Below are positions 17,629 through 27,869 of a stretch of DNA of 64,000 nucleotides, piece after piece (the stretch's first letter is position 1; every line of letters starts with the position of its first letter). The DNA comes from Mesorhizobium helmanticense. GTDB lineage: Bacteria; Pseudomonadota; Alphaproteobacteria; Rhizobiales; Rhizobiaceae. The notes under the pieces were generated by a model. That model saw only the letters and a program-made list of their open reading frames with translations, was not told where the DNA came from and made no database searches. Made by a program: the position numbers and the translations under genes. The stretch spans positions 1-64,000 of the forward strand of contig NZ_PZJX01000002.1 in assembly GCF_003034915.1 (NCBI RefSeq). Direction: 5' to 3'.

Positions 17629-18972
17629 ATGACGAATACGCTTGACGCAGCGAAATTGACCGATCGCGTCGCCGCCCTGGTCGAGGCCGCCAAGCGCGCC
17701 GGCGCCGACGCCGCCGACGCGGTCGCCGTACGCGGCCGCTCGGCAGGCGTGTCGGTGCGGCTGGGCAAGGTCGAGGCCACAGAGGCGTCCGAGAGCGAGG
17801 ATGTCTCGCTGCGCGTCTTCGTCGGCAAGCGGGTGGCGAGCGTCTCGGCGACGGCGGCATCGGACCCGAAGCTGCTCGCCGAACGCGCCGTGGCGATGGC
17901 GAAAGTATCGCCGGAAGATCCCTATCAGGGCCTCGCCGATCCGGCCTTGCTGGTCCACAAGCCGCGCGATCTCGATCTGTTCGACGCGACAGAAGTCTCC
18001 GCCGACCAGTTGAAGGAAGCAGCGCTCGCCGCGGAAGCCGCGGCCCTGGCCGTCAAGGGGGTCACGAATTCGGCCGGCAGCGGCGCCAGCGCCGGGCTGG
18101 GCGGTCTGGTATTGGCCACCTCGCACGGCTTTGTCGGCCAGTATGTCGCGTCGCGCTTTTCGCGCTCCACCAGCGTCATTGCCGGCGAGGGCACCGGCAT
18201 GGAGCGCGACTATGAATTCTCCTCGCGCCAGCATTTTTCCGACCTCGACGCGCCTGAGGATATCGGCCGCAAGGCCGGCGAGCGTGCCGCGCGGCGCATC
18301 GGCGCGCGCAAAGCGGCGACCGGGCCGGTCGATGTGGTGTTCGACCCGCGCGTCGCGCGCGGCATTGCCGGCCATCTCGCCGGCGCCATTAACGGCGCGT
18401 CCGTGGCGCGCAAGACCTCGTTCCTGCGCGACATGATGGGCAAGCAGGTCGCCGCCGCCGCGATCACCGTCACCGACGAGCCGCTGCGCCGCCGTGGCCA
18501 GGCGTCGCGTCCCTTCGACGGCGAGGGCGTCGAGGGCGAAAAGCTGTTCATGGTCGAGAAGGGCGTTCTGAACCACTGGTTCCTCTCGACCTCGGCGGCG
18601 CGGGAACTCGGTCTTGTCACCAACGGGCGCGGCTCGCGCAGCGGCTCCTCCGTCTCGCCGTCATCGACCAACCTCGCCATCGAGCCCGGTGAACGGACGC
18701 CGGAAGAGCTGATCAAGTCACTGAAGACCGGCTTCTACGTCACCGAAGTGTTCGGCCAGGGCGTCGACATGGTGACCGGCGAATACAGCCGCGGCGCCTC
18801 CGGCTTCTGGATCGAGAATGGCGAGCTCGCCTATCCCGTCGCCGAAGTGACCATCGCCTCGAACCTGAAGACCATGTTCCTGAACATGGTTCCCGCCAGC
18901 GATCTCGACCGCAATTTCGGCACCGCGGCGCCAACGCTGCTGATCGAAGGAATGACCCTTGCCGGAGCTTGA
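17629..18972 (+). CDS. pmbA: TldD/PmbA family protein, TldE-type
   Basis: This 447-residue protein is the PmbA (TldE) partner of the TldD metalloprotease, which matures peptides such as microcins and is linked to antitoxin turnover. It lacks the HExxxH zinc motif of TldD, as expected for PmbA. Conserved segments include GASAGLGGLVLATSHGF in the middle and a C-terminal block with GEYSRGASGFWIENGE. tldD is not in the window. The next gene overlaps its 3' end by 14 bases, so translation is probably coupled. Confidence 0.88.
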   Translation: MTNTLDAAKLTDRVAALVEAAKRAGADAADAVAVRGRSAGVSVRLGKVEATEASESEDVSLRVFVGKRVASVSATAASDPKLLAERAVAMAKVSPEDPYQGLADPALLVHKPRDLDLFDATEVSADQLKEAALAAEAAALAVKGVTNSAGSGASAGLGGLVLATSHGFVGQYVASRFSRSTSVIAGEGTGMERDYEFSSRQHFSDLDAPEDIGRKAGERAARRIGARKAATGPVDVVFDPRVARGIAGHLAGAINGASVARKTSFLRDMMGKQVAAAAITVTDEPLRRRGQASRPFDGEGVEGEKLFMVEKGVLNHWFLSTSAARELGLVTNGRGSRSGSSVSPSSTNLAIEPGERTPEELIKSLKTGFYVTEVFGQGVDMVTGEYSRGASGFWIENGELAYPVAEVTIASNLKTMFLNMVPASDLDRNFGTAAPTLLIEGMTLAGA

Positions 18973-19765
18973 TTCGATCACGGCAGCCGGGGCCGGCGAG
19001 GATTTGCCGCTGCTGCGCGACGCCGCCCGCGAGGCGGGCGCCATCGCCATGCGCTATTTCGGCAACAACCCGCAAGTGTGGATGAAGGGCGGCACCTCGC
19101 CGGTGAGCGAGGCCGACCATGCCGCCGACGCCTTTCTGCGCGACACGCTTTTGGCGGCGCGGCCGGACTATGGCTGGCTGTCGGAGGAAACGGCCGACGA
19201 TCCGATAAGGCTTGCCGCGCGCCGCACCTTCGTCGTCGATCCGATCGACGGCACGCGCGGTTTCCTCGAAGGCCTTCGCTCCTGGTGCGTCAGCGTCGCC
19301 GTTGTCGAGGACGGCCGCACGCTGGCCGGCGTGCTCGAATGCCCGGCCAAGGATGAGACTTACTGGGCGCTGCCAGGCCAGGGAGCGTTCCGCAACGGCA
19401 AGCCCATTGCCGTGCGCCGCCCCACAGCGACGGTCGAGATCGGCGGGCTGAAGCAACTGATCGACCTCATGCCGGCGCAATGGCAGAGCCGGCTGCAGCG
19501 CGCGCCCCATATTCCCTCGCTCGCCTACCGGCTGGCGATGGTCGCCAACGGCGCGCTCGACGCGACCTTCATCAAGCCCAACGCGCATGACTGGGATATC
19601 GCCGCGGCCGATCTCATCCTGCGCGAGGCGGGTGGCGCTTTGCTCGACCAGAACGGCCGTGCGCCGCTTTATGCCGGCGAGGTGATCCGCCACGGCGCCC
19701 TGGTCGCCGGCAGTGGCGAACTCCTTGCCGTGCTGGCCGGGGTGATTGCCGGGCTTGACGGTTGA
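18959..19765 (+). CDS. Inositol monophosphatase family protein (CysQ/SuhB-like)
   Basis: This 268-residue Mg-dependent phosphatase has the family motifs SEADHAADAF, EETADD, DPIDGTRGFLEG (metal-binding) and NAHDWDIAAADLILREAGG near the C-terminus. It could hydrolyse 3'-phosphoadenosine 5'-phosphate (CysQ) or inositol phosphates; the sequence does not decide which. It starts with TTG at 18959 inside the end of pmbA, and no better start is visible. The block pmbA, this gene and DUF4170 leading into the Kdo/lipid A genes suggests a conserved operon. Confidence 0.88.
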   Translation: MPELDSITAAGAGEDLPLLRDAAREAGAIAMRYFGNNPQVWMKGGTSPVSEADHAADAFLRDTLLAARPDYGWLSEETADDPIRLAARRTFVVDPIDGTRGFLEGLRSWCVSVAVVEDGRTLAGVLECPAKDETYWALPGQGAFRNGKPIAVRRPTATVEIGGLKQLIDLMPAQWQSRLQRAPHIPSLAYRLAMVANGALDATFIKPNAHDWDIAAADLILREAGGALLDQNGRAPLYAGEVIRHGALVAGSGELLAVLAGVIAGLDG

Positions 19766-19840
19766 ACGGACATCAATGGTTCCAAAGTCGGCGGCTTTGG
19801 TCTAGACCTGTCACAAACTCACGATATGTGAAGGACCGAC

Positions 19841-20086
19841 ATGGCCGCGGAAGACGGAAAGAAGCAGCTTTTGCACCTGGTGTTCGGCGGCGAGCTGAAG
19901 CAGCTGGGCGGGACTGAATTCCGCGATCTCGACGCGCTCGACATCGTCGGCATCTACCCGGACTATCAATCCGCGCGGACGGCGTGGAAAGCCAAGGCGC
20001 AAGCCAGCGTCGACAACGCCCATATGCGCTATTTCGTCGTTCACCTGCACCGGCTGCTCGATCCCGACAGCAAGGCTGCCGGTTGA
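19841..20086 (+). CDS. DUF4170 domain protein
   Basis: This 81-residue protein matches DUF4170, a short alphaproteobacterial family of unknown function. It contains HLVFGGELKQLGG and GIYPDYQSARTAWKAKAQ, then RYFVVHLHRLLDP at the end. It is soluble with no signal peptide. A reasonable gagggaccgac-like purine stretch precedes the ATG. Its place immediately before the acyltransferase, kdtA and lpxK genes suggests a link to lipid A/Kdo assembly, which is inference from context only. Confidence 0.82.
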   Translation: MAAEDGKKQLLHLVFGGELKQLGGTEFRDLDALDIVGIYPDYQSARTAWKAKAQASVDNAHMRYFVVHLHRLLDPDSKAAG

Positions 20087-20091
20087 AATCG

Positions 20092-20880
20092 ATGGAGCAT
20101 GAGGCAGTGAAAGGGTCCGCCACCAGGTCCGCGGTCGGAAGGCATCCCGGTGGCACGCCCAAGACACTCTGGCGCAAGATTCGCGAGCCTTTGGCGCAGT
20201 CGCGATTCGTCAAGAACATCATTGTCGGCTTGCTTGCCCAGTTCGTCCGCCTGGTCCGCCTGACCAACCGTGTGGTCGACGGGTCGGCAAAGATATCGGG
20301 CGGCGCCTATGCCGAGTTCGAACCCGGCATCATTGCGTTGTGGCACGGTCAGCACCTCCTGACCCCGGCCTACTATCCGAAAGGGCGGCCCCTGGTCGCC
20401 ATGGTGTCGCGCAGCGCCGATGCCGAGCTCAACGCGCTGATGATCGAGAAATTCGGCATCGAGGCGGTGCGCGGTTCCGGCGGGCGCGACAGCTCCAGGC
20501 ATCTCGACAAGGGCGGCGCCAAGGCGCTCATTGCCCTGAAAAAGTCGCTCACCGCCGGCAAGAACGTCGCCATGATTGCTGACATCCCCCACGGCACGCC
20601 GCGCGACGCTGGGCTCGGCATTGTTCTCCTGGCGCGGCTTTCGGGCCGGCCGATCCTGCCCGCCGCCATCGCCACCAGCCGCCGCAAGGTGCTGGAGAAG
20701 AGTTGGGACAAGACCACCATCAACCTGCCTTTCGGCCGTTCCTCGATCATCGTCGGCGCGCCTGTGTTCGTTCCGGCCGATGCCGATGAGGCCGAAATGG
20801 AACGCAAGCGCCAGGAGGTCACGGCCTCGCTCAATGCCGCGACCGCCGAGGCCTACCGTCTCGTGGATGGCCCGAAATGA
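20092..20880 (+). CDS. Lysophospholipid acyltransferase family protein (DUF374)
   Basis: This 262-residue protein has the DUF374 form of the acyltransferase fold: IIALWHGQHLLTPAYYP with the WHG catalytic segment, VSRSADAELNALMIEKFG, GGRDSSRHLDKGG, and DIPHGTPRDAG. It probably transfers an acyl group during lipid A or related lipid synthesis at the inner membrane. The start at 20092 is chosen because upstream codons overlap the DUF4170 gene. Its stop overlaps the kdtA start (ATGA). DUF374 next to kdtA is a typical rhizobial arrangement. Confidence 0.87.
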   Translation: MEHEAVKGSATRSAVGRHPGGTPKTLWRKIREPLAQSRFVKNIIVGLLAQFVRLVRLTNRVVDGSAKISGGAYAEFEPGIIALWHGQHLLTPAYYPKGRPLVAMVSRSADAELNALMIEKFGIEAVRGSGGRDSSRHLDKGGAKALIALKKSLTAGKNVAMIADIPHGTPRDAGLGIVLLARLSGRPILPAAIATSRRKVLEKSWDKTTINLPFGRSSIIVGAPVFVPADADEAEMERKRQEVTASLNAATAEAYRLVDGPK

Positions 20881-22193
20881 GCGAGCGCTGGGCGCGCGCC
20901 TTCCTGACGGCGTATCGTTTTGCAGGGGCCGCCGCCTATCCGCTGATCGGACCTTACGTCGCCTGGCGCACCTCCATGGGCAAGGAAGACCGAAACCGAC
21001 GGCGCGAGCGCTACGGCATCGCCGGGCGCGAGCGCCCCGACGGGCCGGTGATCTGGATCCATGCGGCAAGTGTCGGCGAGACGCTGGCCGTCATACCGCT
21101 GGTCAAGAGCATTCTCGACTACGGCGTCAACATCGTGCTGACAACGGGCACGGTTACCTCGGCGCAGGTAGCCGATGAGCGGCTCGGCGACCGTATCATC
21201 CATCAATATGTGCCGCTCGACCTCAAGCCGGCGGTCAGCCGCTTCCTCGATCATTGGCGGCCGGACCTGGCGATCATCGCCGAATCGGAGATCTGGCCGA
21301 TGACCATCCTAGAACTTGGCGCGCGTCGTGTGCCGCAGGTGCTGGTCAATGGCAGGCTGTCGGACCGCTCGTTCAAATCCTGGAAGAAACGCGCCAACAT
21401 CGCCGAGGCGCTGTTTGAGAATCTCGCCCATGTCGTCGCCCAGTCGGATGTCGACGGCGAGCGCTTTCTTTCGTTGGGCGCCCGGCCGGTCACGGTATCC
21501 GGCAATCTAAAGGTCGACACCACGCCGCCGCCGGCCGATGAAAAGGTATTATACGCATTGAGGCGCCAGATCGGCGCCCGCCCGACCTGGGCGGCGATAT
21601 CGACCCATGACGGCGAGGAGGTGGTGGCCGCCGAGGTCCATGCGATGCTGCACAGGCGTCACCGCGGTCTTTTGACGATCATCGTTCCGCGCCATCCCGA
21701 TCGCGCCGAAGCGCTTGCCGCGCAGATTTCCGGCATGGGCCTGAAGCTCGTCCGCCGCTCCAAGGGTGACAAGATCACCGCCGACACCGATATTCTGCTT
21801 GGAGACACGATTGGCGAGATGGGGCTCTATCTCAGGCTGACCGAAATCGCCTTCGTCGGCCGTTCGCTGACCTCGGAGGGCGGCCAGAACCCGTTGGAGC
21901 CGGCCATGCTCGAGACGGCGGTGCTGGCCGGCCGCAATGTCCAGAATTTTCGCGAGGCCTATCAGCGCCTGCTCGACAGCGGCGGCGCCAAGCTGGTGCG
22001 CGACCGCGACATGCTTGCTGGCGCCGTCAACTTCCTTTTGACCAACGAGGCGGCGCGCCACGAGATGATGGCGGCGGGTGCGGCGACCGTCGACGAGATG
22101 CGCGGCGCGCTGGCGCACACGCTGAGATCGCTCGAACCCTACATCCAGCCGCTGGTCGTCAAGTCGCGCCTGCAGGGCGCCAACGGCCGCTAA
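20877..22193 (+). CDS. waaA: 3-deoxy-D-manno-octulosonic acid (Kdo) transferase
   Basis: This 438-residue GT-B glycosyltransferase (also called KdtA) adds Kdo from CMP-Kdo to lipid IVA at the inner membrane. The N-terminal membrane anchor is followed by WIHAASVGE, which carries the catalytic glutamate, then AIIAESEIWP and LVNGRLSDRS. The C-terminal nucleotide-sugar domain contains VGRSLTSEGGQNPLEPA. The length matches the family. The gene overlaps the acyltransferase upstream and is one base from lpxK downstream, so all three are co-transcribed. Confidence 0.96.
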   Translation: MSERWARAFLTAYRFAGAAAYPLIGPYVAWRTSMGKEDRNRRRERYGIAGRERPDGPVIWIHAASVGETLAVIPLVKSILDYGVNIVLTTGTVTSAQVADERLGDRIIHQYVPLDLKPAVSRFLDHWRPDLAIIAESEIWPMTILELGARRVPQVLVNGRLSDRSFKSWKKRANIAEALFENLAHVVAQSDVDGERFLSLGARPVTVSGNLKVDTTPPPADEKVLYALRRQIGARPTWAAISTHDGEEVVAAEVHAMLHRRHRGLLTIIVPRHPDRAEALAAQISGMGLKLVRRSKGDKITADTDILLGDTIGEMGLYLRLTEIAFVGRSLTSEGGQNPLEPAMLETAVLAGRNVQNFREAYQRLLDSGGAKLVRDRDMLAGAVNFLLTNEAARHEMMAAGAATVDEMRGALAHTLRSLEPYIQPLVVKSRLQGANGR

Positions 22194-22194
22194 G

Positions 22195-23223
22195 GTGGCC
22201 AGCGAAGCACCACCCTTCTGGTGGGAAGAACCCGATTGGCGGGCGCTGGCGCTGACGCCGCTGTCCGCGATCTATGCACTCGTTGCCGGCCGCCGCATGC
22301 GCTCGGCGGCGCGCGAGAAGGTCGAGGCGCCGGTGCTGTGCGTCGGCAACTTCACCGTTGGCGGCACCGGCAAGACGCCGGTGGCGATCGCGCTGGCAAG
22401 ACAGGCCAGGCGCATGCAGCTCAATCCCGGTTTCCTGTCGCGCGGCCATGGCGGCTCGTTTGGAGAGCCGCATATCGTCGATCCGCATCACGACGCCGCC
22501 AGGCATGTCGGCGACGAGCCGCTGCTGCTGGCCGAACACGCGCCGGTGGCTGTGACGCCGAACCGCGCAGCCGGCGCCAGGCTTTTGCTTGAGAAGCATG
22601 GCTGCGACTTCCTGATCATGGATGACGGCTTCCAGAGCGCGCGCATCCATATCGACTATGCGCTGGTCGTCGTCGACGCGCGCTACGGCGTCGGCAACGG
22701 CCGTGTCATCCCAGGCGGGCCGCTGCGGGCAAACATCGTCGACCAGCTGGTTTTCACCAGCGGGCTCCTCAAGATGGGCGAGGGCACCGGAGCCGATGCG
22801 GTCGTGCGCCAGGCGGCGCGCGCCGGCCGGCCGATCTTCGAGGCATATACGAGGCCAAGCCGGAAGACGGGGCTGGCCGGCAAGCGGTTTCTGGCTTTTG
22901 CCGGCATCGGTCACCCCGACAAGTTCTTCGATACGGTCCGTGAAGCCGGCGGCGAGGTGGCGCTGACCCGTTCGTTTCCAGACCATCATTTCTACGGCGC
23001 GGACGAACTTGCCGAACTGGCGGCGACGGCGCGCCGCGAGGGGCTCGGCCTCGTCACCACCGCCAAGGATGCCGCCCGGCTGCGCCATGACGCCGCCTCA
23101 GCCGATTTTCTTCGGCAGCTCGACGTGCTGGAGATCGACACCGTGTTCGAACCCGAGCACGTGCCCGAGCGCATCATCGGCGAGACGCTGGATGCCTGGC
23201 GGCAGCGCAAGCTGAAGGGTTGA
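22195..23223 (+). CDS. lpxK: Tetraacyldisaccharide 4'-kinase
   Basis: This 342-residue P-loop kinase phosphorylates the 4' position of the lipid A disaccharide. The Walker A motif is GGTGKTPVAIAL near residue 55, inside VGNFTVGGTGKTP, and DDGFQSARI follows. It starts with GTG one base after the waaA stop. A short N-terminal hydrophobic stretch suits membrane association. It forms the Raetz-pathway part of this operon with waaA and the acyltransferase. Confidence 0.96.
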   Translation: MASEAPPFWWEEPDWRALALTPLSAIYALVAGRRMRSAAREKVEAPVLCVGNFTVGGTGKTPVAIALARQARRMQLNPGFLSRGHGGSFGEPHIVDPHHDAARHVGDEPLLLAEHAPVAVTPNRAAGARLLLEKHGCDFLIMDDGFQSARIHIDYALVVVDARYGVGNGRVIPGGPLRANIVDQLVFTSGLLKMGEGTGADAVVRQAARAGRPIFEAYTRPSRKTGLAGKRFLAFAGIGHPDKFFDTVREAGGEVALTRSFPDHHFYGADELAELAATARREGLGLVTTAKDAARLRHDAASADFLRQLDVLEIDTVFEPEHVPERIIGETLDAWRQRKLKG

Positions 23224-23457
23224 TCAGCGCCGGCTGCGCAGTTCCGGATGCGCCTCGATTTCGCGGCGCAGCGAAGCGATTGCGCTCACATAGGGTTCCT
23301 GCCTGGCGACGCTCCAGTATTTGAGTTCGTCCAGAGGAATGCTCTCGCCGGTCACGGCGCAACGCACGAAGGCGCCAGGACTGGTCACCTGGAAGTCGCC
23401 GTCGAGATAACGGATACGGGCTTCCTTGCCGCCGGGGCCTTCGAAACGGTTCATCAT
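23224..23457 (-). CDS. DUF2093 domain protein
   Basis: This 77-residue protein belongs to DUF2093, a small alphaproteobacterial family of unknown function, recognised by EARIRYLDGDFQVTSPGAFV and IPLDELKYWSV. It is soluble, with no signal peptide. It is convergent with lpxK, with the two stop codons adjacent. An alternative start one codon later (second of two adjacent ATGs) is equally possible. The roughly 135 bases upstream hold no visible gene. Confidence 0.85.
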   Translation of the reverse strand: MMNRFEGPGGKEARIRYLDGDFQVTSPGAFVRCAVTGESIPLDELKYWSVARQEPYVSAIASLRREIEAHPELRSRR

Positions 23458-23592
23458 GGGGTGGCGCCGAAATTCATGACGATGTCATCGCCATAAATCC
23501 TGGCAAGGTCAAGCTTGGAGCGAAGTGACACCAGATTTGGTCACGTACGTCTCCCGGGAGCGCCAGGTCGGTCAAGCCGGCAAATGGATGTC

Positions 23593-24519
23593 TTATCCTT
23601 CGGCTACGATAAAATCCTCGATCTTTTCGGCAGAAAGCCCGGCCTGGCTTGCAATGCGGCGAGCGAGGTCTGCTGCCGCGGCGCGCGGCCGCCCCAGCGG
23701 CCGGTCGAGCCAATAGGATATCGGGCTCAGCACGCTGCGCTCGTCGACCGCGACAATGCGGCCCGACTTCAACTGATCCACCGTCATTGGCGGCCGCGCC
23801 AGCGCGATGCCAAGCCCGTGGGCTGCCGCATCGAGCACCAGATTGTAGTCCTCGAAGCGGCGGTCCTGCGGGCGCGGGCGGTAGTCCATGTCCTGCGCGG
23901 CAAACCAGGCGCGCCAGGCCGAAGCGTCGGAATCGTTGATTAGCGGAAATTTGAGCAGCCGGGCAGGGTCGCCGCGGCCGATTTCCCTGGCGAGCTCAGG
24001 CGAGGCGACGGGGAAAACATATTCCTCGAAGAGCTGCACCGAGACGCGGCCCGGAATGCGGCCGCGTCCGCAGCGGACCGAAAGATCGATGCCCTCGTCG
24101 GCAAGGTCGGCCTGGCGGTTGTCGACATCGAGCACGATGCGCAGCTTGCTGGGGTTGCTCTCAAGCGCGGCCATGCGCGGCATCAGCCACAGGCCGCTGA
24201 CCGAAGGGATCGATGCCAACCGTACCACGGCGGTGCCGCGCGGCTCGATCCAGCGGTCCGAATTGCTGGCTATCAGCGCGAAGGCTTCGGTGGTGCGCAG
24301 ATGCAGGCGCGTTCCCTCGATGGTGAGTGAGACCCCGCGCGCGCCACGGTCGAACACTTTCAGCCCGAGCCAGTCCTCGAGCTTGGCGATCTGTCGGCTG
24401 ACGGCGCCATGGGTGAGATTGAGCTTTTCGGCGGCGGCAGAAAAGCTGCCCGTGCGCGCCGCCGCGTCGAAGGCGCGCAAGGTCTCGAGCGGCAGCATCT
24501 GTTCTGAGCTGTGATCCAT
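23593..24519 (-). CDS. LysR family transcriptional regulator (GcvA-like)
   Basis: This 308-residue regulator has an N-terminal winged helix ([20 protein letters not shown], then [20 protein letters not shown]) and a LysR effector-binding domain. The start at 24519 (MDHSSEQ) begins right before the DNA-binding domain; upstream codons are the reverse frame of the transporter. It is divergent from the EamA-type exporter gene at 24610 across about 90 bases, so it probably controls that gene and itself. The effector is unknown, probably a metabolite exported by the neighbour. Confidence 0.92.
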   Translation of the reverse strand: MDHSSEQMLPLETLRAFDAAARTGSFSAAAEKLNLTHGAVSRQIAKLEDWLGLKVFDRGARGVSLTIEGTRLHLRTTEAFALIASNSDRWIEPRGTAVVRLASIPSVSGLWLMPRMAALESNPSKLRIVLDVDNRQADLADEGIDLSVRCGRGRIPGRVSVQLFEEYVFPVASPELAREIGRGDPARLLKFPLINDSDASAWRAWFAAQDMDYRPRPQDRRFEDYNLVLDAAAHGLGIALARPPMTVDQLKSGRIVAVDERSVLSPISYWLDRPLGRPRAAAADLARRIASQAGLSAEKIEDFIVAEG

Positions 24520-24609
24520 ACTCACAGGTGGCCCTCGATTTTGTCGTTTGTCAATTGGCCGGGGATGGCGTTTTCTCCTTTCATGACACCAAAGAGCGAG
24601 GACAGCGAG

Positions 24610-25503
24610 ATGAGCGCTTACACCGGCACGTTGAATTCGACACAGCGCATGGATAGCACCGCGGCCATCGCGGTGGCGCTCACGGTGGTCGGCTGGGCCT
24701 CCGCTTTCCCGGCCATCCGCGCCGGTCTCGCCGCCTTCGATCCGCTGGAACTCGGCGCGCTGCGCTTTGCCATCGCCGCCGTGCCGGCCGCGATCTTCCT
24801 TGCCGTCAAGCGTCCGGCGCTGCCCAGGGTCGCCGAATGGTGGCGCTTCGCCTTTGGCGGCACCGTCTTCGTCGCGCTCTACACGGCCATGCTCAATTTC
24901 GGCGAACTGACCGTCTCGGCGGGTGCGGCCGGCTTCATCATCAATGTCAGCCCGATCTTCACCGCCATCATGGCGATGGCGCTGCTCGGCGAACGCTTCT
25001 CGGGCATGGCCTGGGCAGGCACAGCCATCTCCTTCGCCGGCATCGGCATCATCGCCATGGGCGAGGGGCAGGGCCTGCACTTCAACACCGGCGCGCTGCT
25101 CGTGCTGGGTTCGGCGCTGTGCTCGGCGGTCAACACCATCGTCCAGAAGCCGCTGTTTGCCCGCCACCACCCGCTGACCATCGCCGCCTCCAACATGGTG
25201 CTCGGCGCGCTCTGCCTGTCGCCCTTCCTGCCGAACGCACTCTCACAGGCAGCAGTCGCCGACACCGCGGGCCTCGGCGCCGTCGTCTTTCTCGGCATCG
25301 TGCCGAGCCTGATCGCCTACGCCGCCTGGGCCACTGCGCTGTCACGCCTGCCTGCCGCCCGCGCCTCGAACTTCCTTTATCTGGTCTCGCCGGTGGCGAC
25401 GCTGATCGGCTTCTTCTGGCTCGGCGAAGTGCCGACCCTGCTCGGCATCATCGGCGGCGCGCTGGCGCTCGGCGGCGTAATCGTGGTGAATTTGAAGAGG
25501 TAA
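24610..25503 (+). CDS. EamA/DMT family transporter (RhaT/YdcZ-like exporter)
   Basis: This 297-residue inner-membrane protein has ten predicted transmembrane helices and the two EamA repeats of the drug/metabolite superfamily: [18 protein letters not shown] at the start, [16 protein letters not shown] in repeat one and [18 protein letters not shown] in repeat two. Such proteins export amino acids or other metabolites. ATG 24610 is chosen; in-frame ATGs at 24583 or 24511 would add a hydrophilic tail overlapping the divergent regulator. A strong terminator follows. Confidence 0.9.
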   Translation: MSAYTGTLNSTQRMDSTAAIAVALTVVGWASAFPAIRAGLAAFDPLELGALRFAIAAVPAAIFLAVKRPALPRVAEWWRFAFGGTVFVALYTAMLNFGELTVSAGAAGFIINVSPIFTAIMAMALLGERFSGMAWAGTAISFAGIGIIAMGEGQGLHFNTGALLVLGSALCSAVNTIVQKPLFARHHPLTIAASNMVLGALCLSPFLPNALSQAAVADTAGLGAVVFLGIVPSLIAYAAWATALSRLPAARASNFLYLVSPVATLIGFFWLGEVPTLLGIIGGALALGGVIVVNLKR

Positions 25504-25532
25504 ATCAGGGGATTGGGGGCGTCCCTTGACTC

Positions 25533-25562
25533 GAAAAGAGCCGCTGTACAGCGGCTCTTTTC
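25533..25562. terminator. Rho-independent terminator
   Basis: A perfect 30-base palindrome with arm GAAAAGAGCCGCTGT and runs of T/A at both ends lies 30 bases after the transporter stop. It can work in both directions, although the downstream gene (mutL) ends 160 bases away on the opposite strand. Confidence 0.85.
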
Positions 25563-25563
25563 G

Positions 25564-25694
25564 GACCCCCACCCCGCTGCTACGCAGCGACCCTACCCAC
25601 AAGGGGGAGGGGTAAGCTCATCGCGAGGCGTCTGCCGCCAAGCTCCCTACCTCCCCCTTGTGGGGAGGTAGGACCGAAGGTCCGGGTGGGGGTC
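25564..25694. repeat. Palindromic repeat (family D)
   Basis: Inverted arms around ccacccc...ccacaagggggagg and cctcccccttgtgggg flank a short centre and fill the space between the transporter terminator and the end of mutL. A single arm of similar sequence (ccacaagggggaggg) precedes the ABC permease at 11264. Confidence 0.7.
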
Positions 25695-25723
25695 TGCGCC
25701 AGCGAACCTCGTAAGCCGCAGCC

Positions 25724-27586
25724 TTACCGCCGCCCAAACAGCCGCTCGATATCGGCAAGCTTGAGCTCGATATAGGTCGGGCGGCCATGGTTGCAGGTGC
25801 CGGAGCCCGGCGTCGCCTCCATCTGACGCAGCAGCGCATTCATCTCGTCGGCCTTGAGCAGTCGGCCGGAACGCACCGAGCCGTGGCAGGCCATGGTCGC
25901 CGCGATTCTGTCCAGCCGGCCTTTCAGCGTCTCCACCGTGTCATTGTCGGCGATCTCGTCGGCAAGGTCGCGCACCAGCTGCTGAACATTGGTTTCACCG
26001 AGCATTGACGGCGTCTCGCGCACGGCGACGGCACCGGGGCCGAAGCGCTCAATGCCCAGGCCGAAGCGGGCAAGCGTTTCGGAGTGAAAGGCGAGCCGCT
26101 CGGCATCCTCTTCCGGCAGGTCGACGATCTCCGGCAACAGCAGCATTTGGGACGGCACCGCGCGCGAATGGAGTGCGTTCTTCAGCGCCTCGTAGACCAG
26201 CCGCTCATGCGCGGCATGCTGGTCGACGATGACCAGAGAATCCCTGGTCTGGGCGACGATGTAGTTCTCGTGCACCTGCGCGCGGGCAGCACCGAGCGCC
26301 GTGCCAAGCAGCGTCTCAGATGCTTCATTGTGCCCGGCCCGCGCGTCGGCGCTGTGCAGCGGCCCGGCATCGAACGCCGCCTGGTCGTTCTCGCGAAACC
26401 CGCCATTTCCAACGCCGTCAAACCCCATATCGAGCGGCCGCTGCGGCGAGCGGTCGAAACCGGCGAAGCCGGAGGCGCGGGAAGCAGCCTCGTAACTGCG
26501 ATGGCCGTTGGCCGGTCCAGGATGCGCGTAGGAGGCGGCACCCGGTCGGAACGCCGCCATCATCCCGGCAGCCCCCGTGGTCGCGGCGCGGATGCCGGCA
26601 TTGGCCAGCGCCTCGCGGATGGCGCCGACGATCAGCCCGCGCACCAGTCCGGGGTCACGGAAGCGCACGTCGGCCTTGGCCGGATGGACATTGACGTCGA
26701 CGATGGCCGGGTCGAGCGTCAGGAACAGCACGGTCACCGCATGGCGATCGCGCGGCAGCACGTCGGCGAAGGCGCCGCGAATGGCGCCGGCGATCAGCTT
26801 GTCGCGCACCGGCCTGCCATTGACATAGGCATATTGCTGCAGCGCGTTGGCGCGGCTGAAGGACGGGATCGAGACATGGCCGGCAAGATGCACGCCGTCA
26901 CGCATCGCATCGATGGCAATGGCATTGTCCGGAAAGTCGGCGCCCATCACTTGCGCGACACGGCGCAAGTGGCCTTCCGCACTGTCATCGGTCGCCGGTA
27001 ATTCGAGCGTCGAGCGGTCCGAGCCGGCCAGTGTGAAGCGCACGGAAGGGAAGGCGATCGCGATGCGTTTGACCACATCGCTGGTCGCCGAGCTTTCGGC
27101 GCGCTCGCCCTTCATGAATTTCAGCCGCGCCGGCGTGGCGAAGAACAGGTCGCGCACCTCGACCGTGGTGCCGCGATTGGCCGCCGCCGGCTTGACGGCG
27201 GATACGCGGCCGCCCTCGATGCCGATTTCGGCGGCGCTGTCGCCCGACGCCGTGCGCGAGCGGATCGACAGCCGCGCCACCGAACCGATCGACGGCAAGG
27301 CCTCGCCGCGAAAGCCGAGCGAGCGGATGTCGTGAATGTCCTCGGCGAGCTTCGAAGTGCAGTGGCGCGCGATCGCCAGCGCCAGCTCCTTTTCCGGAAT
27401 GCCGGAGCCGTCATCGGTGACGCGGACCAGGTTCAGCCCGCCGCCGGCGGTGACGATCTCGACCCTGGAAGCACCGGCATCGAGCGCATTCTCGACCAGT
27501 TCCTTGACCACACTTGCCGGACGCTCGATGACTTCGCCGGCGGCGATCTGGTTGATCATCGTTTCGGAAAGCTGGCGGATGGGCAT
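25724..27586 (-). CDS. mutL: DNA mismatch repair protein MutL
   Basis: This 620-residue protein couples MutS mismatch recognition to strand incision. The N-terminal GHKL ATPase starts [19 protein letters not shown] and contains [17 protein letters not shown] and [11 protein letters not shown] variable linker (about residues 330-430) leads to the C-terminal dimerisation domain with [12 protein letters not shown] from residue 455. This fits the DQHA(X)2E(X)4E endonuclease motif, so nicking activity is expected, as in organisms without MutH. The start at 27586 is chosen by homology; the upstream open frame covers a repeat. Confidence 0.97.
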   Translation of the reverse strand: MPIRQLSETMINQIAAGEVIERPASVVKELVENALDAGASRVEIVTAGGGLNLVRVTDDGSGIPEKELALAIARHCTSKLAEDIHDIRSLGFRGEALPSIGSVARLSIRSRTASGDSAAEIGIEGGRVSAVKPAAANRGTTVEVRDLFFATPARLKFMKGERAESSATSDVVKRIAIAFPSVRFTLAGSDRSTLELPATDDSAEGHLRRVAQVMGADFPDNAIAIDAMRDGVHLAGHVSIPSFSRANALQQYAYVNGRPVRDKLIAGAIRGAFADVLPRDRHAVTVLFLTLDPAIVDVNVHPAKADVRFRDPGLVRGLIVGAIREALANAGIRAATTGAAGMMAAFRPGAASYAHPGPANGHRSYEAASRASGFAGFDRSPQRPLDMGFDGVGNGGFRENDQAAFDAGPLHSADARAGHNEASETLLGTALGAARAQVHENYIVAQTRDSLVIVDQHAAHERLVYEALKNALHSRAVPSQMLLLPEIVDLPEEDAERLAFHSETLARFGLGIERFGPGAVAVRETPSMLGETNVQQLVRDLADEIADNDTVETLKGRLDRIAATMACHGSVRSGRLLKADEMNALLRQMEATPGSGTCNHGRPTYIELKLADIERLFGRR

Positions 27587-27667
27587 GGGAACACTATAGG
27601 CGGATTCGTGGGCTGTCGGGGAGGGGGAAATCGAGGAGGACGAACAGGCGGCAGAATGAAGACGGTA

Positions 27668-27852
27668 GCGATCCTTCGCGCCCCCCTCTGTCCTGCCGGA
27701 CATCTCCCCCTCAAGGGGGGAGATTGGCCTGTCACTTCGGCTTTCGCCAATCTGCAATGTTGCAGGTTGGGCGGAGCGCCGAAGCTGCCAATCTCCCCCC
27801 TTTTGAGGGGGAGATGGCCGGCAGGCCAGAGGGGGGTGCTGTCCCGCCAGCG
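27668..27852. repeat. Paired inverted repeat (family B), copy 2
   Basis: This is the same unit as at 4111-4331, in reversed order: first gcgcccccctctgtcctgcc with gggggagattgg, then about 50 bases later ccaatctcccc with gatggccggcaggccagagg. It occupies the gap between mutL (starting left of it on the minus strand) and the 3' end of a lysR gene. Confidence 0.8.
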
Positions 27853-27869
27853 TCAAGGCGGTTCCGCCC

